Notes under the pieces: generated by a model
Database searches by the model: none
What the model was told of the DNA's origin: nothing
What the model saw: the letters and a program-made list of their open reading frames with translations, nothing else
Made by a program: the position numbers and the translations under genes
Shown here: positions 1 to 8,126 of the stretch, in pieces
Layout of the letters: each line of letters starts with the position of its first letter
Position numbering within the stretch: position 1 is the first letter of the stretch
Source of the DNA: Saccoglossus kowalevskii
Lineage: Eukaryota > Hemichordata > Enteropneusta > Harrimaniidae
Length of the DNA: 15,105 nt
Direction of reading: 5' to 3'
Assembly: GCF_000003605.2 (NCBI RefSeq)
Contig: NW_003124893.1
Span: 434,620 to 449,724, forward strand

Positions 1-1174
1 TGTGAAAATGGTCAAAGCGTCTAGGAGCTTTTTTTTTTTAAAGTTCTGGAATGTGCACTAAAAGAAGCTGAGATAATTGCTAATTTGCATAACAATTCAC
101 TCAGTAAGAAGTTTGCTAATGCTCATAATTAAAATGGCTGTTAAAGTTTCAAATTTAAATGTACCGGTATTATCATTTTGTAAAAAGTTAAATACAGTGC
201 ATAATATAGAGATCCCATCATTTCTTTTTTTCACCATGTTTCTTTTTTATTATTTATGTACAGCCTTGCTAAATCTTGCTAAGCATTCAAAAGAGAGAAT
301 GTTTGCACCTGTTATCTATATTTTAAAATCGTTTTTTGAGTATGTTCCACTCTTCACAAATCTACAAAATTTCAACAGTCTATAGCCAAGACTTTTTGGA
401 TAATAAAAAGCAAAAAAAAAAAAAATCACTCCCAAGTGCCCCCAAACCTGCATCTCTACCTTAAATCGTTTTCATTTAACATTCATTTAAGTTTATTAGG
501 GCATGCTTGTTTTGTAGGGTGGGATGACGGCACACAAAAAAAAACGGATAAATTAATCAACAACAAAGTATAAAATAAATTTCATGAAAGCATTGCTCTG
601 AGAAAAAATGATTTTTTTCTGCCTTGTCCTCTTTCAGGAATTTTTAACAGTTAACTCCCTAAGTGTATTATTTTGTATTACAGTGTTTTAATGGTTGTCA
701 CTTCTATTAAATTTGGAACAGTGATGATATAATATAATAGTACCGGTAATTGCATCTTTAAAAATATAAATTTCTATCAGCATGTAGCAATAACATTTCA
801 TGAAAAACTAGTACAAATAAGATGAAATATGAAATGAAAGATGAATTTACATAAATTTACCATACAACGCTGTACATACACTTAGATGAATTGATAATTC
901 CATTTTAGGATCTCCTGAATTGCATGTGTCCACTGGTGAAATCATCATGTAGAGCGCCCTCATTTGTATAAAGTGAACTGTAGAGGGCGGCAAATGTTGA
1001 AAGCATCAAGAACATCAAAATCATCTTCCACAAAATAAGCTTACATATTTTTTGTTCATATTTGGTTCAAAATTATTGAAAAATGATATTTAAAATGTGT
1101 GTGAGGAAATTATTATTTGTATAGATCTTAAATGTAGGAATCAACCTAATGATTTTGTTGTGTTTTCCTTGCAG
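1..1174 (+). other. intron (3' part) of the PDZ-protein gene
   Basis: No exon is convincing in this stretch. It ends in a good 3' splice site: a T-rich tract ending TTTTCCTTGCAG at 1163-1174. The upstream donor and the preceding exon, which should carry the rest of the PDZ fold, were not found and probably lie left of the window. The 102-residue open frame at 77-385 is hydrophobic and low-complexity, and matches nothing I know. The palindrome TACCGGTA occurs twice (near 163 and 742). Two divergent AGGGCG-type motifs lie at about 953-984. Confidence 0.6.
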
Positions 1175-1277
1175 TGCCATGCAGTTGATAAGAAATGCAG
1201 GTCCAAGATTACGATTCATGGTTGCAAAGTCTGATGTTTCCATGGCAGCCAAGATAACTGCATCAACTACGTGTTAA
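1175..1277 (+). CDS. terminal coding exon of a PDZ-domain protein (partial)
   Basis: After the acceptor AG at 1173-1174, one base completes a split codon. The frame then runs for 33 residues to TAA at 1275-1277. It starts AMQLIRNAGPRLRFMVAK, which has the shape of the end of a PDZ domain: helix alpha-B (AxxLIRNAG) followed by strand beta-F (xLRFMVAK), as in the family pattern HEEAVxLLKxAGxxVxLxV. A 15-residue tail follows, ending STTC. PDZ domains bind C-terminal peptides and assemble membrane-associated complexes. The GLGF loop and central strands must lie in upstream exons outside the window, so the protein cannot be named; multi-PDZ scaffolds such as the MPDZ/PATJ group are only one possibility. 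The gene is convergent with the PAQR gene on the right. A chance open frame is unlikely, because the acceptor, the domain boundary and a nearby poly(A) signal agree. Confidence 0.7.
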
Positions 1278-1350
1278 TTCCAAACATGAAGCCTGAAATA
1301 TCTAAAACCTCTAATGCCACTTTGTAATAAAGCCAACAAAAATAGTTTAT
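1278..1350 (+). other. short 3' UTR of the PDZ gene
   Basis: This is the sequence from the stop codon to the probable cleavage zone. The AATAAA at 1326-1331 lies 49 bases after the stop. It is followed by a T-rich stretch (TTTATTTGTTTCTTTTC) starting near 1347, which would serve as the downstream element. A longer isoform ending near 3270 is possible, because another AATAAA with a GTGTTTT tract occurs at 3244-3249. Confidence 0.5.
1326..1331 (+). promoter_or_regulatory. polyadenylation signal AATAAA
   Basis: Canonical hexamer 49 bases after the PDZ gene stop codon, with a T/GT-rich stretch about 15-30 bases downstream. The spacing suits cleavage near 1345-1350. In DNA this AT-rich the hexamer alone is weak evidence; its position is what makes it credible. 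Confidence 0.6.
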
Positions 1351-1918
1351 TTGTTTCTTTTCATCGTGCATGTCAGTTCAAAAAGAGCTGCTCATTATTT
1401 TTCTGCTAAAAGTGAAAAAAAAATTGCATCACTACACTATTTTTTAAGAACATCTCTGAACCATAAACAAATGTTTTTTTCGTTTTTTTTTAAACATTTA
1501 TTACAGACAATCCCTCCTATTCTAGTTCTCGTATCTAAGCTCTGGTGCTAACAGGAAGTACTTGAACGTTTTATAAATGTGATAGGAATGCATATCATCT
1601 ATACGTTTCGCTCCAAATCGTATTCTAATGAACTTGAATAAATTATATATTTCATATATAAATTATATGTTAAATATTTTGGTAACAAGCATTCCTTCTA
1701 CGCATTTGGACTTCATGGTGATGTAATATTGTATTCTCTTGCTTGTTGCCATGGTTACAAAGTATCGAATATGATTTAATACTAAGACTGTATGCCAAAG
1801 TCTTATATTTATCTTTGCTATTAAATAATATTTCTCAAAACTGCATTGTATACTTTTCCATATACCTAAGGCATTTATTTTGACACTTTTCTGTCTGATG
1901 ACATGGAATAAATTTTTA
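1351..1918. other. intergenic stretch, no gene seen
   Basis: AT-rich sequence without a supportable exon on either strand. The 66-residue open frame at 1351-1551 is compositionally biased (F/K-rich) and has no family resemblance. The only pattern noted is GTTGCCATGGTTAC at 1745-1758, one base from an RFX X-box consensus. This could be chance. Confidence 0.5.
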
Positions 1919-2130
1919 TACTGTGAAATATTTTATTTTAACTGGAATTAATTTTTGCTGAAAAGATATTTTTGGTGTTTTGTATGGAATTTATTTTCAC
2001 TGATTTTTGACAAGTTGAATGTAAAATATAGGAAAATGGGTATATTCGCGAGATTTTATTTACACTGAATCATTCCTTCAGCGAAAATAGCGAAAATTAA
2101 TTCCAAGGAAAAATAAAGTCTTTTACAGTA
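1919..2130 (-). mobile_element. MITE-like foldback element, family A, long copy
   Basis: The element starts TACTGTGAAATATTTTATTT and ends CTTTTACAGTA, so the ends form terminal inverted repeats of about 40 bases with a few mismatches. Both arms carry the GGAATTAATTTT(T/C)GC core. It matches the element at 7955-8126 in inverse orientation, sharing the inner blocks GCTGAAAAG...TTTTTGGTGTTT and AATCATTCCTTCAGCG. Relative to that copy it has about 40 extra bases near 1981-2020 (GGAATTTATTTTCACTGATT), which are also found in the partial copy at 6589-6675. No open frame for a transposase is present, so it would be non-autonomous. No clear target-site duplication was identified. Confidence 0.75.
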
Positions 2131-2285
2131 TATGATATACATATGACATTCTATATTCAGGATGATTAATTATGAATGATATACCACTGAAGTGTAAGAA
2201 TCTTTACTTTGTGGTATTTGTGGTACCTATGTGGTATTTTTCATGGCAGTGTACTTTATGTGATATTAGTTCCCACTAATATTAG
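2131..2285. other. intergenic stretch with repeated GTGGTA motifs
   Basis: The words GTGGTATTTGTGGTACC and TGTGGTATTTTT recur around 2211-2240, giving a weak tandem character next to the clearer 39-bp repeat that follows. No coding potential was seen. Confidence 0.4.
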
Positions 2286-2450
2286 CTAATATATGGTATA
2301 TTTATCTTACTATGTTAATGACATGTAAATTAGTTCCATATATGGTGTTTAGTTGTATTACACAAATGAGGTTCCATATAAAGTGTGTGTAATTGGATTA
2401 TGTAAATGATGTTCTGTATATGGTGTTGTGCATGTTTGTTATATAAAAAC
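2286..2450. repeat. degenerate tandem repeat, unit about 39 bp
   Basis: The words TTCCATATATGGTG (from 2334), TTCCATATAAAGTG (from 2372) and TTCTGTATATGGTG (from 2412) recur at spacings of 38 and 40 bases. Each is followed by a TG-rich stretch and, in the first two units, by a word like ACAAATGA or TAAATGAT. A weaker unit (CTAATATATGGTAT) precedes them near 2286. The CATATATG core is itself palindromic. The units are diverged, so the array is old. It may be the core of a decayed transposon or a simple minisatellite. Confidence 0.6.
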
Positions 2451-3475
2451 ATATTTAGAAATATGCCAATATTATTTCAAATTTATATTTATATGGTTAA
2501 TATGGTCTGTGATTTCACTAGTACTTTTTAAAGAATTATTTACAGCATTAATTTATTTTATTTATTATTTGCTCACATATAAGTGGGAAGAGTATATTTG
2601 GTTTATGCTAATTAGTGAATGACCATATATGGACTTTCTATTGACTTGTATATAATATTTATACATGGGACTTGCATGAAAGCCATTTTTTTATGAATAC
2701 TGATATTTCTTGTTGCTGTTCTGTGAAAATTTATGCATAGTACAAAAATGTATTTTGTGCATATTTCTTTTTCATCAGCATACCAATTGCACCTTTTTTG
2801 GTGTTGCCAGGACAACCTGGTGTGCATTTTATGCTTTCATCATCATCATTGCCAGCATTCATCCAGCTGTAGAACAACATTGTTTACTAAAATCTTTAAA
2901 GCAGCATCATATTCTGTCTTATTTAGTTCAAATTTGGAATTTTGAAGGGAAATTAGGGGAAGAAACAATTGGAATCCTGAAGGAAAATCAGGTATGCGAT
3001 GGCAGCTGAAACTACCTCATTGTTGGGTAGTAGTTACCTTATATTTAAACCAGTGTGATACAGGCAACATATATACATCATATTAAAATGATTCAGTATT
3101 CTGGATATAGTTGTGATGTTTTTTTTTTAAATAATCTGACTTTTTAAATTGTACATAAGATTTTTTCTTGGTAAATTTTATTTATTGTAACTTTATTATA
3201 TTTTTATGCTGTGATGTTAAAATTATTAATTTTTGCACATCCAAATAAATGTGTTTTATACTACAATTTCTTTGTGTTTTTCAAACTATGGTGAGAATAT
3301 TTTTCACTCGTTAGGGTTATATACCTTACTTTTAAAAGTGGGGTAGTGGTGGGAAATATAATTTCAGAAAATTGAAAATTTATCTGTAAATTTGTATTCG
3401 TTCAAGAATACCAGTTTAAACTTATTGGTATGTTATGTGTGAAATTTTAACAAGATACCTGCTTGTGGACTCAAT
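2451..3475. other. intergenic stretch, no gene seen
   Basis: Several short open frames overlap here on both strands (for example 2710-3009 on +), but they overlap one another out of frame and have no recognisable domain. GTTGCCAGGACAAC at 2803-2816 resembles an RFX X-box with one mismatch. CTACCTCA near 3011, the 8-base let-7 seed complement, would matter only if the PDZ gene has a long 3' UTR. AATAAA at 3244-3249, followed by GTGTTTTATAC and TTTGTGTTTTT, is a plausible distal poly(A) signal. Confidence 0.45.
3244..3249 (+). promoter_or_regulatory. possible distal polyadenylation signal AATAAA
   Basis: This AATAAA is followed by two GT/T-rich stretches, the composition expected downstream of a cleavage site. 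If it is used by the PDZ gene, its 3' UTR would be about 2 kb and would include the foldback element and the tandem repeat. It may equally be chance in AT-rich DNA. Confidence 0.25.
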
Positions 3476-3479
3476 TTAC

Positions 3480-3860
3480 AGGTGCTTTGGATAAAATAAC
3501 CGTTGACATACAAGGACGCCCTTCCTGCCAGACTCAACCTGTGCGACTGTGGCCATAGAGGGCTATCCTTGGGGGCGGACATCCGGGCATTTTCACCGCC
3601 TGGCAACCCGCGGCGGTGAAAACAAAGGCCCAAAGCTCGCAGAAAACGGTACTTTGGGATGACTGTTGAGACTCCTCTGAACAGTGTAACAAGATTAGCC
3701 CTACGTGTGTAATATATATAAATTTGGTTGTTTAGGATTACTTCAAAGTTGAGTTTGTGTTGTTTTCTCGAATTTTCACCGGCTCGACTGGCGTTCCACA
3801 GCAGCGCGCACAGAGCCCATAGAAATGCATGGTACAGTGGTGCGCGTCTTAGCAACGTCT
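3480..3860. other. isolated GC- and CpG-rich block, unknown nature
   Basis: Base composition changes abruptly. CG-rich words (GGGGGCGGACATCCGGGC, CCCGCGGCGG, AGCAGCGCGCACAG) are packed into this block, whereas the flanks are strongly AT-rich. It contains a perfect 11-bp hairpin at 3590-3622. A 140-residue minus-strand open frame (3433-3855) spans nearly the whole block, beginning MLRRAPLYHAF, but I recognise no domain and its length may follow from the GC-rich composition. The block could be a fragment of an interspersed element, an unmethylated CpG promoter for an unannotated transcript, or a small exon. I cannot choose between these from sequence alone. Confidence 0.4.
3590..3622. repeat. 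perfect 11-bp inverted repeat (hairpin)
   Basis: Arms TTTTCACCGCC (3590-3600) and GGCGGTGAAAA (3612-3622) are exact reverse complements around an 11-base loop. The loop is itself GC-rich and adjoins CCGCGG. It lies in the middle of the CpG-rich block and would form a stable stem in either strand's transcript. Confidence 0.8.
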
Positions 3861-4570
3861 GAATTAACTTTCAATCTTACTCCTCATCACTTTGTAGAGC
3901 ACTCTGAAGACTGTGAAATGTGCAATAATATCGATGAGGGAGAAAACAAATAACATGCATCAGAGATGGAAAAAGATCTTCATATCAACTGTTAAAGATT
4001 GTATTTTGGGTGCATAGCTTGAGTGAAGCATTTGCACACACTTAGTTAGTTTGTGCTATGGCTCTGGATCAGGTCAGATTCAGCATGTACATTTGCATAT
4101 GTTTCATTATCTTGTTTCCATTTATTATTGTTTTAAATTCACTAAATAAACAAAGGAAAGATCTTTGTTGATTTTAGATTCACAGAAACCCTTCTTCAAC
4201 ATTACTAATCTTTAAATATGGATTTTTAGTACTTCACTGAAAAACAACAAAAAAACAATTCAAAATGCACTAATCACAGACAATAGAATTATTTCCTACC
4301 CACAGTACCTTGCAAAGGCCTTTAAGTATGATGTAATAATGTATGTCACCTTCTATGATGTATAGTTTAATAACCTATTGTACCACAGTATAATATTAAA
4401 TCAATAAGATTAAATGTACAATCTGTGGTTATTTGTAAATGTCTGCATTTTTAACAAACAAATTTACCCAAAACTTGATATTTTTGTAAACATATAAAAT
4501 TCCACAAATTGTTCAAAATCCTGTACTGAAGTGGGAAAGGAAACCGAGAAAGAGGAAGCTGTCAATTCCT
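3861..4570. other. intergenic stretch, no gene seen
   Basis: AT-rich DNA with scattered AAATAAA words and no open frame worth reporting on either strand. No repeat, RNA gene or splice-site pattern was recognised here. Confidence 0.5.
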
Positions 4571-4598
4571 GTGTGCCATTATATCTGTGACATGAATA

Positions 4599-4800
4599 AA
4601 ATTGGCCATTTTATTTATGTAATGAAAAATAAAATGACCACTATACTACCCATTAAAATGTTTTATCAACTATCCGCGAAAAAAAATTGCATTTATTCTG
4701 ACCAGTATAAAAATAATGGTCATTATAAGTTTCAGTTTAAAAAAAACACTGGTCATTATTCTAGCCAATAAAAACATGATTTGCAATATAATGGCCACAT
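4599..4800. repeat. cluster of inverted TGACCA/TGGTCA motifs
   Basis: TGGCCATTTTATTT (4603-4616) pairs with AAATAAAATGACCA (4627-4640) at 13 of 14 positions around a 10-base loop. TGACCAGT (4699-4706) pairs perfectly with ACTGGTCA (4748-4755). AATGGTCATTATAA lies between them at 4715-4728, and ATGGCCA lies at 4791-4797. Six copies of one short motif in both orientations within 200 bases looks like a foldback element or a degenerated palindromic repeat. The 66-residue open frame overlapping it (4571-4771) is lysine-rich and not credible as a protein. Confidence 0.55.
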
Positions 4801-5043
4801 TTTTAAATAACACTTCGTATTACGGAAAAAGTTTTTAAAACATGAATGGCAAAATGCAATGAGACAAAAACAAAAGATTCCAACATATTATCCTCAAGTG
4901 GGCGCTGTTCACTAGCTGCATACATCTCATCAGTTTCATTTCAGGGGTAATTTGTTGATCAATGACTGACTAATTATAAAAGAACAAGCATTTTGTTCTC
5001 CAGATATAATTGTATTAGTCAACTAACATTTTTCCAGTCTGAC

Positions 5044-5207
5044 TACTGTAAAATGACTAATTTTCATTGGGTTTAAGCTTAACTGATTTACCATTTCAGG
5101 CATATTCAGTGGATTTAAATTCACGGTTTTATCATTTAGATAGTGTTCTATGCTAAATTTTACAAATTCACTGGGTTTTGATTTAGCGCATTTTTCAGTT
5201 TACAGTA
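5044..5207 (+). mobile_element. MITE-like element, family B, short copy
   Basis: Starts TACTGTAAAATGACTAATTT and ends TTTACAGTA. Over most of its length it is clearly the same sequence as 13379-13587 in the same orientation. Shared blocks include GATTTACCATTTCAGGCATA, TTCACGGTTTTATCATTTAG and TTCACTGGGTTT. It ends just after a CATTTTTCAG block and lacks about 45 bases that the other copy has before its right end. There is no transposase frame. The ends are those of family A, but the interior differs. Confidence 0.75.
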
Positions 5208-6167
5208 TTTTCTTTAGGGGGAGGTGCCATGGTTACCATAGTAATGTAGTCTACAAACTTGAGATCCACACTAGCTTTTATTCCTTCAACAAATTGTTAT
5301 ACAAAATTTAAAATTAAATAACTCTAATCACACAATAATTACAACAAACATGACATTATATAGCTCCTGTATAATGTAAATTATGAAACTAATTTCATCA
5401 ATTGTCAAAGTAACAATAACACTCAATGCTTAACGTGTCAGTCCAACTGACTTTCGCTGTTCGTAGTTGTTTTGTACAATTTCAGAGAAAACGTGCAGAA
5501 ATTATTTGAATTAAAAACTTTCGTTAAAAGTATGGAATAATAGCCTGATGTTTATCTTTTTGTTTTCTACCAAATAATTTTATAACACCACTATTAATCT
5601 GCCAATCAGCCAATGAGTATTCTTGTTGTATCAACCTCATTTCCATATAATAAAAAAAAAAACATTGACCAATGAACATGCAGTTTTACACGCCTTGGAT
5701 TCTCACTATCTCGAACACAGCACGTCGAATCATGCCAAATGGAATCACCACATTCCGTGTTCTACAATTTGAAATGTTCCTTGTTTTACTGGAAAGTGAT
5801 TTTAAAAATAAAGGGAATATAACAATCAAACATTATACACTTTGTCTACCAATGTATGTACGCCCAATGAATTACATCTTCAAAGGTCGGTGGCCGAGTT
5901 TGTAAATGTCTTTTATGCCAACAACATTACGTGGAAACATTGCAAAAATCACAGACGTTGTCTTCAAGATAATGAGAATTGATGAAATACAGCAATCTAA
6001 CACAATAACAATTATCAATTAAATATTTAAAACATATACAATTTTGAAAAATTCAGCCTATATCTTTGATAGACAAATTTACAAGGCATTCAACGATGTG
6101 ATAAATTTATTGAATTTGTCCATGGCACTGTTCTATGTATACAAATCAGTGAACGGCTATTTCTCAG
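5208..6167. other. intergenic stretch with CCAAT motifs, no gene seen
   Basis: Three CCAAT words occur in about 80 bases: GCCAATCAGCCAATGAG around 5600-5616, and GACCAATGAAC around 5667-5677. A 77-residue + strand open frame follows at 5672-5905, but it resembles no family and has no clear splice or start context. GTTACCATAGTAAT at 5232-5245 is one base off an RFX X-box pattern. The remaining sequence is featureless AT-rich DNA. Confidence 0.4.
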
Positions 6168-6358
6168 TACTGTAAAATCATTTATTTTCACTATTTTAAA
6201 GTTTTGAGCAATTTTACTGAGTTTCAAGTTCACAAACTTGGCAGGGAAAATTATTATTGTACATGTTCATGTCAATTGAATTAAGCAAATTTCCCTTATC
6301 AGTGAAACAGCGAAATTAAATTATTTAATAACAGTGAATAATGAATGTGTTTACAGTA
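6168..6358. mobile_element. foldback element, family C, with TACTGTA ends
   Basis: The element starts TACTGTAAAATCATTTATTT and ends GTGTTTACAGTA. The left arm has TTTTCACTATTTTAAAG, and the reversed right arm has an equivalent CATTATTCACTGTT. A GTGAAACAGCGAAATTAAAT block near the right end resembles the GCGAAAATTAATT core of family A. The interior matches neither A nor B, so it is either a separate family with shared termini or a diverged copy. Confidence 0.55.
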
Positions 6359-6588
6359 ACTCTTGATTCAGTTCTTTGCAACTAATACACAAACATGAAG
6401 TTAGCAACACATTGTTAGCATGATATTCAGAAAAAGATAACATTTAAGAACAAGTATATTATTGTACATAAATGTTGAACTACCCATGTACAGTATTATG
6501 TTGCATTATTTAGCATAATTGAAAATTGATCAAGAAAGGAATGCGTTGATCAAATGAAATGTTGAGAATGAATGAATGTCATGCACTG

Positions 6589-6675
6589 ATCGACAAAAAT
6601 CAGTGAAAATAAATTCCAAACAAAACGCCCAAAAAGTATATACAGCAAAAATTAATTCCAAAGTATTTTACAGTA
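6589..6675 (+). mobile_element. partial family A foldback element
   Basis: Ends with GCAAAAATTAATTCCAAAGT followed by ATTTTACAGTA, the family A terminus. On the opposite strand it shares GGAATTTATTTTCACTGATT with the extra block of the copy at 1919-2130. The left terminus is missing, so it is either a truncated copy or a solo end. Confidence 0.6.
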
Positions 6676-7954
6676 ATTAAGACATCAGTTGTAGTGTCAA
6701 AGTGTTATAGTTTAATAATGATTGTACAATAAATCATAGTAAACAGAGACATTAATTAAAATGAGTGAAAGTGTTGAACGGGTCCCGGTAGGAGACGGGT
6801 GTGAAATTAATTAGGAATGACTGTCACAGTAAGGCAAAGAACAACAGTTCTGTAGTATAAAAAATGGTTAGATAAGGCAGGAAGTATATAACCATAGGAT
6901 TAATTATGATGCTAACTTGATGGTAAAACAGTTGCAAAGATTTATCTCAAATCATCCTCAGTATATTGTGAAATTGATCTTACTTTTTGAACAGTTCCAA
7001 TAGACCTTATGTGTAACACATGCAGGTTTTAAATCCTGACATTTTCAGTGACATCATTGCAATTTTTGGCATGTTAATCAATTTTTGAACTTCATTGAAA
7101 ACAGGTTACAGAAAATATTTAGAAAGTCTCATTGATATGAAATTTGTCGTACCAGGATGCGTGACCTTTTGGGGTCGTTCATATGACCCACTGAATATTT
7201 TTTTTATGAATTTATTATTAAAATTTTTGATACACATGGCAGTTTTATACTGTGCGTAGTGAACAAATCCAGGATGGTAAATTTGATCATGATATGCTGT
7301 CGTAGGTAATATAGTAGGTATTAAAGCGGGAGAGTCGTAACCTGTGCACGTGCAGGAATTGAGTCCCAAGCGACGATAACAACACATACTAAAAACGCAT
7401 AGTTTCATGGGCAGACGCTTGTTTGTAAACAATGACACACTATGGCCATCAGACCCATGCGCAGGTGACGACTCCCTCGCTTTAAACTCAATAATCCAAT
7501 ACTTGGCAAATACAACAAATTAAAACATAAACCATATTAATCAGCAACACCTAACATGAGAATCCTTTTTAGGTTAGACCAATCACTGTGTAATATATCA
7601 GTGAATGGTCATACAATTTAAATAGAAAATAATTAAATCTGCATAAATTATGTACATTATTTGCTTATTTACATCATTAATATCCAGTAATTAGAAATGG
7701 AAGCAACAAGTTCAAACTCACAGCTAAAAAGTCCTTTCACCACCAATGTTCCAGTACCATCCAATAATCCATTTTATCAATTATTGTGTTCAATTCCTCT
7801 CAACATTTTGAATACAAATTGTAAGAAATTTAGTTTTCTTTGATCGAAAATTATCCCCATAACTCATGAAAATTACAGAATTTGTAAAAAAAAGTTGTGC
7901 CATTCATTTGGGCGGGAAACATGTCTGGGTAGTGAAAGGGTTGATACAATGACT
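6676..7954. other. intergenic stretch, no gene seen
   Basis: A 110-residue minus-strand open frame occupies 7106-7438. Its N-terminal third is cysteine-rich and its sequence less AT-rich than its surroundings, but I recognise no domain and find no convincing splice partners. A small GC-rich patch (CGGGTCCCGGTAGGAGACGG) lies near 6780. Nothing else was identified. Confidence 0.4.
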
Positions 7955-8126
7955 TACTGTAAAATAAATTATTTGGCTTGGAATTAATTTTCGCCATTTT
8001 CGCTGAAGGAATGATTTAGTGAAAATAAAATCCAGCGAATATACTTTTCTTCCCCATATTTTACAAACACCAAAAAATTCTTTTCAGCGAAAATTAATTC
8101 CAGCTAAAATAAAGTATTTTACAGTA
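7955..8126 (+). mobile_element. MITE-like foldback element, family A, compact copy
   Basis: The best-preserved copy, about 172 bp. The left end TACTGTAAAATAAATTATTT and the reverse complement of the right end, TACTGTAAAATACTTTATTT, continue as matching arms through GGAATTAATTTTCGC, for about 40 bases with few mismatches. The inner part carries GCTGAAGGAATGATTTAGTG and TTTACAAACACCAAAAAATT, both seen reversed in the copy at 1919-2130. It has no coding capacity. Confidence 0.8.

Noticed and set aside
77-385. 102-residue + strand open frame near the left edge
   Set aside because: Hydrophobic and low-complexity, lies in the probable PDZ intron, and has no family resemblance.
3010-3020. CTACCTCA, the let-7 8-mer target
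   Set aside because: An 8-mer is not rare in 15 kb, and the position lies in a 3' UTR only if the distal poly(A) site is used. A nearby GGTAGTAGTT offers local pairing but is not let-7.
7106-7438. 110-residue minus-strand open frame with a cysteine-rich start
   Set aside because: The second half is typical translated AT-rich noise and no family motif is visible. A database search would be needed before calling it.
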